Origin: Cymbidium sinense
Lineage: Eukaryota > Streptophyta > Magnoliopsida > Asparagales > Orchidaceae
Direction: 5' to 3'
Length of the DNA: 64,000 bases
NCBI GenBank assembly: GCA_021442155.1
Contig: CM038223.1
Location: 32,090,983 to 32,154,982 of the forward strand
Part shown: positions 11,209 to 23,650 of the stretch, piece by piece
Layout: each line of letters starts with the position of its first letter
Numbering within the stretch: the first letter of the stretch is position 1
Position numbers and translations under genes: made by a program
Notes under the pieces: generated by a model
What the model was told of the DNA's origin: nothing
What the model saw: the letters and a program-made list of their open reading frames with translations, nothing else
Databases searched by the model: none

Positions 11209-11880
11209 TTGTCCAAAGATATGCATGAGACATTAATCAAAGCCTTGCAAAACCCAGAACAATATGAAGCATTTTTCGCTAAAGAAAAAAAAAAGAAAGA
11301 GGACCTAAACTCTAAAAATACAACAACCATCACATTCAATAAGAAGGGCCTACTATTTGGGATGACCGAACATAGTCGACCCCTTTATATTACATCTGAA
11401 AGCAACATTGTTCGAATAAAAAGGATATTGATTGATCAAGGAGCTTTAGTTAATCTTATAACAGTTAAAACACTGCGAGCACTAGCTTTAGATGCTCACT
11501 ACTTGGATAAAAGTATAGAATTCTTATAAGGATTTAATGAATAAGGATAACAAACATTAGGATCTCTTGTTCTACCCATACGCTTCGAGAAATTATACAC
11601 ATAATCTAAATTCCATGTGATCAAGGCCCAAGTTGCTTACAAAACACTCCTTGATTAGTCATGGATTCATGAATATGGCACTATGCCTTTAACTCTTCAT
11701 CAATGTATGAAGTATATTCAAAATGTTGAAGAGCATCAAATTGATGGTGACATGAATTCATTCTTGAAACATGACATTAAGATCAATAAAAACATCAAGT
11801 ACCTAATGCCTAAGAACATAAAGGAAGTCAAAACTCAAAAATAAGTGGCTCTACCTATCAAGCTAATTCTAAAAGGCGAT
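11209..11880 (+). pseudogene. Gypsy A aspartic protease relic
   Basis: The open frame 11209-11529 (106 codons) has RPLYITSES...KRILIDQGALVNLI, in which the retropepsin active site D-S/T-G reads D76-Q-G78. The usual form in this group is LVDxGSAVNI. After a stop the frame continues with KFHVIKAQVAYKTLLD, SWIHEYGTMPLTLHQCMKYI and DGD near 11610-11760. These match the LLGRxWIHxxxAVPSTLHQCLKY box that follows the protease fold. The order and spacing are intact, and the base changes are point decay. Confidence 0.8.
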
Positions 11881-12528
11881 AATTCAATGGATAAAAGTAC
11901 TAATGAATTAAAGTAGCCTTAAGGTAATTCCCCACCTTAACAGTAATATTAAGGATGATGAATGTGAATTAGTACTTTATTAACCCAAGAAAGCCTCAGG
12001 TAATAAAAGAACATAAGAAGCTAGGACTAGTAAGATGATAAAGCAATTAGAGAAAACTCATGTTTCTTTAATAAGGTACCTGAATCCCAAATCTCCAATA
12101 ATACTATGAAAATAACTACAATGTCAAAGGCACACATAAAAACCTTAACAACTTCAAGAAATGAGAAAATAAAATAACTGAAAACTTTCTATGTCCCTCC
12201 TAAAAGAGGTCAAAATGAACATTGGATTCTCTTTTACAAAACAGAAGAAGGAACCTCAAATCCTACACAAATATTGTTAGAATAAGAAGATATTTCAATA
12301 ATAATTTCTCAATACTTCTCATAAGCTCTAAAGAAACTAGTTAAAAATAACATTCAACCTATACAGTCAAGCATCTAAGCTCAGTTGTTTAAGAGGCTTT
12401 AGCAAGGGGATAATACCTAAAATCCCATAAGATATGAAAAGCTCACCACATGGGAATTAGGACATATTACCTCAGTATCTCCTCCAATTAGTTCATGTTA
12501 TACCATAGCAGATAAAGAAAAAGCCACA

Positions 12529-13330
12529 ATGGAAATTATAAAGGAATGGAAGAATGTTTTAAATGAGAATATACTTGAAAAAGAATTAATCATTGATCTC
12601 AAAAAGGCCCCAAATGAATTTGAGGAAGGCAATCAAGCCACCATTGATGAACTTCAAAAAATTAATCTGGGTACTGAAGAAGAACATAAGCTGACCTTTG
12701 TTAGTGCTAAACCCACATCAAAAAGGTTGGAGAAATTAAAAACACTACTCTATGAATATAAAAATTATTTAACAAAAAATTACAATGAAATTTCAAGCCT
12801 ATCACTAGATGTGGCCATACATAAACTTGTCATTAAACTTGATGCATAGCTATAAAGCAAGCACCATGATGAATATGATTACAAATCGAAGAGAAAATGA
12901 TCACTAAAACCAAAAAAAAACATCATCAAAGTAAGATTTATCTGGGAAGAAAATATGCTGACTGGATTACCAATATTATTCTAGTAAGGAAAAAAGAAAA
13001 AATTAACTGTGTTTGTATCAATTTCAAAGACTTAAACAAAGTATCCTGAAAAGATAACTTCATATTTTCTAATGAAGAACTCATGATAGATAATACGTCA
13101 AACTATGACATGTTCTCATTTATAGATGGTTCATCAGGTTATAATCATATTAAAATGGCTCCAAAAGATTAAAAGCATACTTCCTTTCACACACCAATCA
13201 GCATATATTATTGTAAAGTGATGTCATTTGACTTGAAAAATATTAGTGCTACATACCAAAGGGCAATGACATGCATCTTCGATGACCTCATACATAGATA
13301 TGTGGAATGTTATGTTGATGATTTGATTAT
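12529..13330 (+). pseudogene. Gypsy A reverse transcriptase relic, N-terminal part up to YVDD
   Basis: After a 106-codon open frame (12529-12849, with KRLEKLKTLLYEYKNYLTKNYNEI, the helix before the RT fold), the RT blocks follow in shifting frames. They include VCINFKDLNK near 13010-13035 and YDMFSFIDGSSGYNHIKMAP near 13108-13165, with the first catalytic aspartate. Next come YYCKVMSFDLKNISATYQRAM near 13208-13275 and ECYVDDL near 13305-13325, with the catalytic pair. Insertion E1 begins at 13331, directly inside the strand after YVDD. The RT continues at 28915. Confidence 0.9.
13326..13330 (+). other. Target-site duplication of E1, left copy
   Basis: ATTAT here against GTTGT at 28915-28919. 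Two G-to-A changes explain the difference. With GTTGT restored, the RT codons read through the join as the usual Tat spelling YVDDLVVKS. Confidence 0.65.
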
Positions 13331-15998
13331 TATGGTATTTATTTTTGGATGTGGGGGGAACACCATGCAGATCGTATGGGTACTTATTGAGGTGATCCAG
13401 TATGACATTGAGGTATGATGTACTATCTTGAAAGATAGAGGCATCACCCTACAATGGACCTAGTCACCTAATAAGGGCTCCTAAGGCATGATGGGTCTTC
13501 GAATATACCTGAGATTTTTCTTCTACTGTACATGGATGAATAAAGCAGGGTTTATATTAAACTGGGTTCTTAAGTTCCCTATGGAGGCAAGCCTCCAAAG
13601 TTAATTACATCCTAAGGAAGGTGAATTCCTTAGAAATACTCTTGATTAAAGTAGACCACTATGGTCTCCAAAGATTTCAAGATTAGACTATCATAGGATT
13701 GGTTTTATTTGGAAAATCAAACAGAAAAGTTCAAGGAGAAGACTTATTTTTGGTATCCAAAGAGAGGAAGTAGGAAATGCTCTTAATACTAGGAAGCCTA
13801 GTGAGCATTCCAATATATTCTATAATTGGGCTTTGTATATTTGGAAGTGAAGAGAGTTATTTATTTGAGTTGAATTTTATTAGGTTGCTAAGACTTATAA
13901 TCTGCCAACACAAGGTTGTGGAAATGCATAAGGGGTGAGGATTTATGCTTGTAGCCTGAAGGAAATATCCACCTCGAATCCTAATTCTAGGGAGTTTTAG
14001 CACAAGCTAAACCATGACCTAAATCTAAGCAAAGAGTGGACATAATGGTTTACCACCACAAGAGAGGATAAACCGTCCGACTTCTGGACTTACAATCGCC
14101 TGGAGTGTCGCCACCTAACACCTCCTATGCTTTAAATTCATGTGGTCCAGTCATATTAATTTGCAAGATAGTTGGGCTATTATTTATTTACAAAGAGACT
14201 AAAGTCCTAAACCCACTCCCTAAGAGACTAGAGCATGAGTGGTATGAGCAATGACTTGGCCTAACGAAAAATCTTTTCAAATCTTATTTAATTTTTGACA
14301 CTTCATTTGGACAAAGGCTTTAGAATTTTGATTCCTACATGCATGATGAAATAAATTTGTTGGCTAAATCAATGGAAAGGGGTGTTTTCCAACACAAGGA
14401 ATGCCCTCACAGTTAAGAATTCCTTTATCATACAAGGATGGAAATCCCATATTTTCAAGAATGAAATAATATGCATGCATGATGTGAGACATATGACATT
14501 CAGCTAATTGGTTGCTAAATCTTTTAATTATATTATTTATATCCTAGGCTTTATGGTGAGGTTATGTGTTATTAAAATTTTAATTTTAAGTGATTAGTTG
14601 GGTAAAAAATTTATTTTTATCATAAGAGCCTAATGCATCCAGGCCACACATTAAAGCATTAAATATGTAGAAACTATAAAGAGCATGCCATCCTAATGCA
14701 TAATTTAAACAAATTATCAATCAATTTTATAACTACCACAAAATAATAAAAGGTCGGTGGGGTCAAGTACCTCCATACAACTTGAAAAGAGAAAAGATGG
14801 GTAGCCGAGCTCTACTCTTATACAACCCAGAATATGAAATAATAATTATAATTATATGAAATGTTGTGGGGGTTTTCTTTCCTTCATTTCTTCGTATCTT
14901 CTTTCTTTCTTCTCTTGATTTGGATGTGCTTACTTTAAAGGCATCACAGGTGCTACCCCAGCAAAAAGTCTTCTAGCCACTGCTCATCCTAATCCCCCAT
15001 AATACTAATCCTAATTCTTATTACAAAATTACATTAAGAATAGTAAAAGTAAATCTAACTACACCTACAAAATAAGTGTTAACTAAATACATAAGCAATC
15101 CCAAGAAGTTATATGTATAATTTAGACTTAGTACTCTGCACATTGGTAATAAAACCCACCTGTCCTAACTTGGATTATGCTTAAGGGCTTGAGCAAACTC
15201 TAAAGAGAGCATTCATATTTATTTTTAAACATCCCTTAAGCAAAATCCCCTGCAAAAAACATGATTAGGCTGATATCGGCCTATCATCGTGTCTACAAAG
15301 CATACACCCTAACATCTAGTCTAAAATAATACATCATAAAATAAAATATACATCACATCATGTCATCCTAACTTAGAGCTAAAAGTGATGACTTAATCCT
15401 AATGTGTCTGTTAAGGCTTTGTGTGGTATGTCTTAACTAAGCATTAGAATTATATTTTTTTTCTAGGGTTAGAAAACATTCAAGTTAACATGAAGGATGG
15501 TTTCACTTGAAGTTGCTTAATTAATTTGTGAATTTTATTTTGTATTTTTTTTTGTTTCATGTGATTTACACTTAACAACTAAGTGTTATGAAGATAAGGA
15601 AGAGGATCGGCCTCTTCCATACCTACCTTAAGTCATTTTTTAAAGCATATTAATTTGATTTTGTTCTCTTTAGTGAAAGGCTTATTACATATTTTTTAAT
15701 TAATCTTAAGTTTAGGTTCAATTTAAATAACTCTATTTAACATGAAAGGTATCTTAAGATTAATCTAATTGAATTACCACCACATGACTTATGTTCAATT
15801 CTTCCTTTCCATCACATATAACATGCATATGATCTTAATCCTAAGTATATCTATACATGCAACATATTTTAGCACACTTAAATGATGGATATAGATTTAT
15901 ATTTAAGGTTTATATCTTTCATTTGATCAAATTATTTAATAATATTAATTTAAAGTTCTATCTAAATTCTTATACAAAAATACATAGGAATGAAGTTA

Positions 15999-16534
15999 AA
16001 TAAGTATGTGTCATTGTTAAACTAAGGAAGTGAGGTAATCAAATGACCTCCTTGGGGCTAGCTAAAGCTTCATATTCCTGGGATGTCCAGACTATATACC
16101 CATTTGCATTTAAACATATGTAAGCTTATACACATGAATATAGGAAAGAAAACTCTAAGTCATATGACTAATCAATTCAAATCACTTAGTCAATCATGAA
16201 TGCATGTATTTTTAGTAACAAAGGGGATCTTCATCTTTTGATTAAGCACACATACACATGTATAAAGGATGTGAGCAAGTACATGTCATTGTTAAACTAG
16301 GGAAGTGAGGTGATCAAATGACCTCCTTGAGGCTAACTAAAGCCTCGTATTCCTAGGATGTCCAGACTAAACACTTGTTATCTTAAATACATGTAAATGT
16401 ATACACAACTATAAAAATGAGAATTATGCAAAGATTGTATTGTCTTTAATTAAATCATTTAGGCATATGAATTAAAGTTCTATCTAAATTCTAATATAAA
16501 AATACATGGGAATGAAACCAAATGAGTACGTGTC
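15999..16534 (+). repeat. M-motif tandem repeat of E1 (third copy cut by E2)
   Basis: A ~100-base motif (TGTCATTGTTAAACTA then GGAAGTGAGG, AATGACCTCCTTG, AAAGCCTCGTATTC, GATGTCCAGACTA) starts at about 15999 and 16281. A third copy starts at 16530, where E2 enters after GTGTC; it resumes at 24512. The spacing is about 250-285 bases. Confidence 0.8.
16530..16534 (+). other. Target-site duplication of E2, left copy
   Basis: GTGTC, identical to 24512-24516 on the other side of E2. Confidence 0.85.
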
Positions 16535-19204
16535 TAAGGTGTTTATTATTAGATGTGTGGGAAGCACCACGTAGATCATAGGGGGTACTTATGGAAGTGA
16601 TCAGGTACAACATTAAGGTATGATACTATCCTGAGAGATAGAGGTATCACCCTTCAATGGACCTAATCACCTAATAAGGACTCCTAAGGCATGATGGGTC
16701 TTTGAATATACCAGAGATTTTTCCCCTGCTTTCCATGGATGAATAAAGAAGGGTTTATATTAAATCGGGTTCTAAAGTTCTCTATGGAGGCATGTCTCCA
16801 TAGTTAATTACATCTTAAGGAATGAGATGCCTTAAGAATACGCTCAATTAAAGTAGACAAAAATCATCTCCAAAGACTTCAAAGTTAGAGTATCAAAGGA
16901 TTGGTTATAATTGGAAAATCAATTGGAAAAATTCAAGGAGAAGAGTTATTTTGGAATCTAAAGCCAGGAAGTAAGGAATGCTCATGATACTAGAAAGCTT
17001 AGTGAGCATTCCAATCTATGCTATAATTGGGCTTTATGTATTTGACATTAAAGAGACTTATTCATTAGAGTTGAATTTTATTAGATTGCTTAGGCTTATG
17101 ATCTACCAATACAAGGTCGTGGAAATGCCTAAGAGGTGAGGATTTATGCTTGTAGCCTGAAGAAAATAACTACCTCATATCTTAAATCTAGAGAGCTTTA
17201 GTAAGAGCTAAAACATGACCTAAATCTAAGTGAAGATGGGTATAAGGTTTACCTCCATAAGAGAGGATAAATCACCTGACTTCTTGATTTGTAACCACCT
17301 AGAGTGGCCACCAGCTAACTCCTCCTATACTTTAAATCCATGTAGTCTGGTCATATGAATTGCAAGATAGCTGGGCTATTATTTATTTAGAAAGAGACTA
17401 AACTACTAAACCCACTCCCTAAGAGACTAGAGCATGAGTGGTATGAGCAATGACTTAGTCTAATTAAAAATATTTTCAAATTTTATTTAATTTTTGGTGC
17501 TTTATTTGGACAAAGGCTTCAAGATTTTGATGCCTACATGCATGATGAAATAAATTATGGGCCAAATTAGAAGAGTGAGGGTGGAACTCTGTCAGTAGGG
17601 GTTTCTCTCATAGGTCAAGCGATCCCTTGAGTGTAAGAATGGAGGTCTTCATTTTGCAAGAGTGATTCAAGATGATGTCCATGATGTGAGGAATACAACA
17701 TTTAGCTAAGGGGTTGCCAGATCTTTTAATTATATTGTTTAAGACCTAGGCTTTATGTGAGGTCATGAGTTGAAAAAAATTTTAATTATGAGTGATTAGT
17801 TGGGTAGAAAATTTATTTTATCTTAAGAGCCTAATTGTATCTAGGCCACATATTAAAGCATCAATCATTGAAGAAACTATGAAAAGGCATGCAATTTCTA
17901 ATGCACAAATTAAATAAATCATTGAACAATCATTTTTAATGTGCAAAAGAATAAAAGATTAGTGTGGTCGGGTACCATCGTACAACTTGAAAAGAGAAAA
18001 GATGGGTAGCCAAGCTCTACCCTTATACAACCTAGAATATGAAAGAATAATTATAATTATAATTGTGTAAATGCTATGGGGGGTCACTTTTCTTCATCCT
18101 TCATGTCTTCATATCTTCATTCGTCTCTTGATTTGGATGTGTTTCAAAGGCATCAAAAGACACCCCAGGACAAAGCCTTCTGGCCACTACTCATCCTAAC
18201 CCTGATAGCACTAATCCTAATTCCTAATGCAAAAATTACACTAAAAATAGGAAAATTAAATCTAATTACACCTGTAAAATAGAGGTTAGCTAAATATACA
18301 TACAATCCCAAGTAATTATACATATGATTTGGACTTAGCACCCTACACATGGGTAACCAAGCCCACCTGTCCTAGCTTGGATTATGCTTAGGGGTATAAG
18401 CAACCTACAAAGAGAGCATTTATATTTATTTTAAGCATCCCCTAAGCATAATCCCTTATAAAAAACATGATTTGGCTAATCTCAGCCTACCATCCAGTCT
18501 AGGAAGCATACACCCTAACATCCAGTCTAAAATATTACATCATAAAATAAAACATACACCATACATACACTGTCCTAACATAGGACTAGAAGTGGTGACT
18601 TAATTCTAATGTGTGTGCTGAGGCTTGGGGTGGTATGTCTTACTATGCATTAGAATTATATTTTCTAAGTGTAGAAGGATTCAATTTAACATGAAAGGTT
18701 GATCTTACTTTAAGTTATTTAGTTGATTTGTGAATTTTAATTTACGTTTTGTTTTATTTCATTTTATTACACTTAGCAACTAAGTGTTATAAAGAGAGAA
18801 AAAGAGGATTTCCTTCTTTCATCCCTACCTTAAGCCACTTTCTAAAGCATATTAATTTGGTTTAGTTCTCTTTAGTGAATGGCTTATCATACATTTTAAA
18901 TTAATCCTAAGTTCAAGCTCACTTAAAATGACTTCATTCAATATGAAAGGAATCTTAAGATTAATTTAATTGAATTATTATCACATGACATATATCAAAC
19001 CATTCCTTTCCATCACATGTAACATGCATATGATTCAATCTGAATTGTATCTATACATGCAACTTATTTTAGCACACTTAAATGATAAATGTAGGTGTGT
19101 ATGTTTAAAGTTTATATTCTTTCATTTGATTGACTTATTTAATCATATTAATTTAAAGCTCTATCCAAATTCTTATACAAAAATACATAGGGATGAAGTT
19201 AAAT

Positions 19205-19990
19205 AGGTATGTGGCATTGTTAAACTAGGGAAGTGAGGTAATCAAATGACCTACTTGGGGCTAGCTAAAGCCTCGTATTCCCAGGATGTCCAGACTATAT
19301 ACCCATTTGCATTCAAACATATGTAAGTTTGTACATGTGAATATGAGAAAGAGAACTCAAAATCACATAATTAGATAACTCAATCATTCAAATGACTATG
19401 AATGCATGTATTTTCAATAGAAAAGGGGATCATCATTCTCTAATTAAACATACCTACAAATGTGTAAAAGATGTAAGCAAGTATGTGTCATTATTAAACT
19501 AAGGAAGTGAGGTAATTGAATGTCCTTCTTAGGGCTAACTAAAGCCTCGTATTCTCAGGATGTCCAGACTAAACACTTGTTATCTTAAATACATATGAAT
19601 GTATGCATAAATATAAAGATGAGAATCATGCAAAGGTTGTTTTTTTCTTTGATTGAATCATTTATGAATGTGAATTAAAGTTTTATCCAAATTTTAATAT
19701 AGAAATACATGTGAATGAAATCAAATAAGTACGTGTCATTATTAAACCAAGGAAGTGAAGAAATCAAATGACCTCCTTGGGGCTACTTAAAGCCTCGTAT
19801 TCTCAAGATGTCTAGACTATATACTTATTAACATTTAAATGCATGTAAGACTACATATGAATTAAGGAAAAAAGCTTTATTTCATATTCCTAAGCTATAA
19901 GCACTTAGAAAGCCTATATGTATTCATAATGAATATCACTCTAATCAATACAATTGATTTATAAACTTTAAAAAAAATAATTTGAATTTA
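19205..19990 (+). repeat. Three-copy M-motif tandem repeat of E2
   Basis: Three copies of the ~100-base M motif start at about 19208, 19481 and 19731. They are separated by spacers that share AAATTCTTATACAAAAATACAT-type text. The spacing of 250-273 bases equals that in E1. E3 and E5 show only one clear copy, so copy number varies between family members. Confidence 0.8.
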
Positions 19991-20639
19991 TTAGTGCTAA
20001 TAGCCACACATATTATAACTTAATCCAACACATGCAAGCTTACATAAAGAGAAAATAATTTGGTTTAATTAATTTTGAAAAGATGAATGCATGAATTCAA
20101 ATGACATACAACATTTGACATGATTGGAAAGGAATGAATAAACATAAACACATGATTTCATTCAATCAAATTAATTCCTAAGGATAATCATATTAGATAA
20201 AGTTATTTAAAGTAAACCAAAGCTTTCTTAATATTATTTTTCATTTTATGTTTTTTATTTGATTTGAGGATGTGAGGAAGAGGTTTGATTATTCTAACCC
20301 ATTCCCATGTTTGTTAATTAATTTGGTTTAATAAAATATAATTAAGTTGATTTTATGAGTTAACTAAGTTGTAATATGCATTAAATCCATGAATTAACCC
20401 TTTCCTATATTACCTTAACATAATTAGCCAAATAATTATGAGCCAACATGATATGCACATGCATTGGAAATAAAATTAGCAAAGATCCTAAGAAAGGAAA
20501 GGGGCTTAATGCAATTGGCTCATAATTACTGGTTAATTATGCTAAAGAATTTAATTAAGCACTCTTATAATTCTCCCACACATGTGGGCTAATTATAATT
20601 TTTTTAGGATTTCCTTAGGCTGTTGAACACCTAAGGGTC

Positions 20640-21080
20640 TACCCAAGACTTAATTAGTTAAAGTATAACATGATTAATATTTTAATTTAATTAATTAAAT
20701 AATTTAATTAATTAATAAAACCTTAATTAGTTTGATTAATGGAATGAACCTAGGGGAAATGGGCTACAGAGAAAGCCTCAACTTTAACCTATAGGTTTAT
20801 TTAGTGTTAAACAATAATTAACCACTTAATTAATTAAATTATTATTATTCATGGGATTAATTAATGATTATTTAACTTGATAGAGTAATTAAGGATTAAT
20901 TAGTTAATTTCCTTAATTAACTATGTAATAAGTCCCAAGAAAATCATGGGAGGCAGAGGTCATCCCATTAAATTAACCCACAAAGTTTGGGGTTAATTAC
21001 TTAAGTAAGTAAGGAATTATTAAGCTAATTAATTTTATAATTAAATCCTAATTAAGCCTTAATTACTATCTAAAATTAAT
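20640..21080. repeat. TTAATTAA-rich zone of E2
   Basis: The stretch is dominated by overlapping TTAATTAATT text. The same kind of zone occurs at the equivalent place in E1 (25400-25870), E5 (about 57780-58150) and E4 (63440-63670). It is low-complexity DNA; a matrix-attachment role would be speculation. Confidence 0.6.
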
Positions 21081-21229
21081 TAAGAATATTTTTAGTAAAT
21101 TCTCCTCTGAAATACCTCTAAAATGAGTTTTTATTTATACTTTTTCTAATTTTTCTACAATTAGTTATGATTTTTATAAGTTTTGGCCATTAAAACACAT
21201 TAATTAGGCCTAATGAACCCTTAATCTCA

Positions 21230-21400
21230 TTGACATCATGTGGTGTGCTAACGCGGTGCACTTTCACATGGCACCATGGGATTGGTTATTTAAACATAAT
21301 CCTAGTCAGTGCTTGCATGGCAGTGGCTGAACATGCTTTCTCATGCGTCATCTGATCTAAGATTGGATGACTATGATTAATCCTATAGTGCTAAATAATT
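21230..21400 (+). promoter_or_regulatory. Putative promoter zone of E2 with inverted repeat
   Basis: GC content rises abruptly here. GTCATCTGATC at 21347 and GATTGGATGAC ending at 21371 form an imperfect hairpin with a two- to three-base loop. A TATTTAAACATAA sequence (about 21288-21300) is a possible TATA box. The same hairpin position recurs in E1 (26126-26146), E3 (near 35113) and, in reverse, E5 (57612-57638, perfect). Conservation across copies suggests a promoter or protein site. No expression evidence exists. Confidence 0.4.
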
Positions 21401-22559
21401 AAATCAGATAATTCTAATGGATCTAATCATGACCATCACTTCCAATCATGTGGAACGTACAGTGTGTGATCTATCATCATGCAAGCAAGGGGGAACGAAG
21501 TCCATCCGCCATTGCTCACGTGATCTGAGCTCACCTGAGCTTGGATTGACTCCAAATGGATCCCACACCTTCGTGAGTAGGATCTAAAGGGATCCAACGG
21601 TTAAGATCACACTTGATGAAAGATTTCTTTAAAAATCTCCAACTCATTTTCTTCCAAAGGTTGGTTTCAATGGCATACCTCACTGGAACTTAAGACCGGT
21701 GGAAATCTCTATTGAGGAAGCTTCGTCTAATGGAGACAAAGCACTACTAATCAGCATGAGCTCTAATATTAGGTGGTTTGCTTGGAAGGTCAATACCCAA
21801 AGCATAGGGGGCCGACGTTGATCGAAGTCCACCCTCCAATCATCGGGAAGCTTGGGGGATGTTTAATTCTTGCTCGATTGGCTCCAAAGATGGTGTGTAC
21901 AAAGTTAATTGCACTTTGGCTGTGGTTTGAGCAAATGGGAATTAAGGGAGCAGTGCCTTATTTTGGCTTGAAGGAAACTGAGAATGGGGAGGCTTGGGCA
22001 CTTTGGAAAAGCTCCAGAAAACTCTCTTAAGGATGTTAGGGCTCTCACTATGCTCAAGTGATCGGTTTGGAATGAACTGGAGGGGGGATCTACCCCCTCC
22101 TTCACTTGATCAGATAGCTCTACTTGGTTTGGCTCCTAATGGCCATCTGGCCACCTCAGAGGGTCATGGGTGGCAGGGAGTGGATGAGGTGGCTCAATTT
22201 GGTTTGGTGAAGCATGGGAGGTGGCTGCCAAGGAAGATTAGTGGGTTTCCTTGGTATTTCAAGTGCACTAATGGGGGAGGTGAGGCAATTTTACCTCCCC
22301 TTGGGTCATGGCTGACCCAACCACTCTTGGGTCAGGTTGGGTAGTGTCCTAGCAACCCAAGTGGACCAATGAGAGAGTGTCAAGTGGCCAAGGAATAGAA
22401 ATGACCACTAACATGGGTGATTTGTCTCATCTGATACCCTTGACCCAAGGGTAGAATGGTCATTTGGTATTATAATTGATTTGGGCATATTTGGAATGAT
22501 TCAAAAGTGGGTTGGGCCAAATTTTATGTCATTTAGAGTTCATTTGATTAAATTTGGCT

Positions 22560-23650
22560 TAATTTGACCCATTTAGGTCAAATTAGGTCAAATCGGGTTA
22601 GGTTGACCAATTGGTCAAATTGGGTTCAACCAAGGGTTGGGACAAGTTTGTATGATCATTTGAGATGTATTGGTGCCATTGGTTTGGTTCAATTTGGTTT
22701 AGATTTGGTTTTGGTTCATTTGAGTCCATTTGGGTCAAATGAGTCAAGTTGACCAATTTGACCCAATTGGTCAAATTGGCTTGGGTAATGGCTTGGTTTG
22801 GGTTTGGTTGATCATTTGGAATATGTTGTAGGCTTAGGTTGAGTTTAATTTGAATTTGATTGGGTTTTAGGTTGGTTTAATCCTTTAGGTCAAGTTAGGT
22901 TCAATAGGTCATTTAGGTCTAGTGGGTCAATTGGGCTCAATTGAGGCTTTGGTCAAGTTCAATAATCAATTTGGAATGAACTTGACCCATTGGTTCTAAT
23001 CAATTTGATTTAGATTTTTATTTGACCCATTTTGGACATGTAGGTCAAATTGGATCAACTTGGACCAAGAGGCCAATTGGATTAGGTTTGGCTCAATTAA
23101 AGGTCAAGTCAATTTTAAATGTTGGTTTTGAGTTGGTATGAATCATTAGTTTCATGGGATTTGGCTTAGGTTGAAATTTGGCGAGTTTAGGTTCATATGG
23201 TTTAAGGAGGTTGACTTGGTCAAAGGACAATGTTGACTTGGTTTGACCCAATTTGAGACAATTGATCAACCTAGGGTGATTAACAATCATGATAGGAGGT
23301 TTAGGTAGGCTTAGTTCAATTCAATTTGTGTAGGATTGGAACTTGGCTCAAATAGGTCAAATTGGCCACTTTGGGTCAAGTGGACCAATTGGGTTTAGTT
23401 GGCTTGATTTTGGGTTGAGTTTGACTTAGTTGAGTTTATATATAAATTTAGGATTAATATATAAATTCAATTGCAATTAGTTTGGGTTTAAATGGGTTTT
23501 GGTTCATTTGAATATTTCAAGTCAAAAGGGTTAAGTTGGGTTTAACTTGGATTGGTTTTGGTTTGGCTTGTAGATTGTAGATTTCATTTATATTTGGATA
23601 GATGATTGAAGGAATAATTTATTTATGAGAAAATCAATTGACTTTGGGTT
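22560..23650. repeat. TTGAC/GTCAA-dense zone of E2
   Basis: Hand counting gives about 27 TTGAC or GTCAA cores in 1.1 kb, where about two would be expected for random DNA of equal base composition. Several are arranged as the perfect 16-base palindrome TTGACCAATTGGTCAA (22603-22618). TTGAC(C/T) is the W-box core bound by WRKY factors. The zone could instead be an expanded short motif without that role. Confidence 0.6.

Noticed and set aside
21773..22344. Overlapping open frames of 66-116 codons in the GC-richer part of E2
   Set aside because: Not preserved as reading frames in E1 or E5 at the equivalent place; explained by higher GC content and fewer chance stops.
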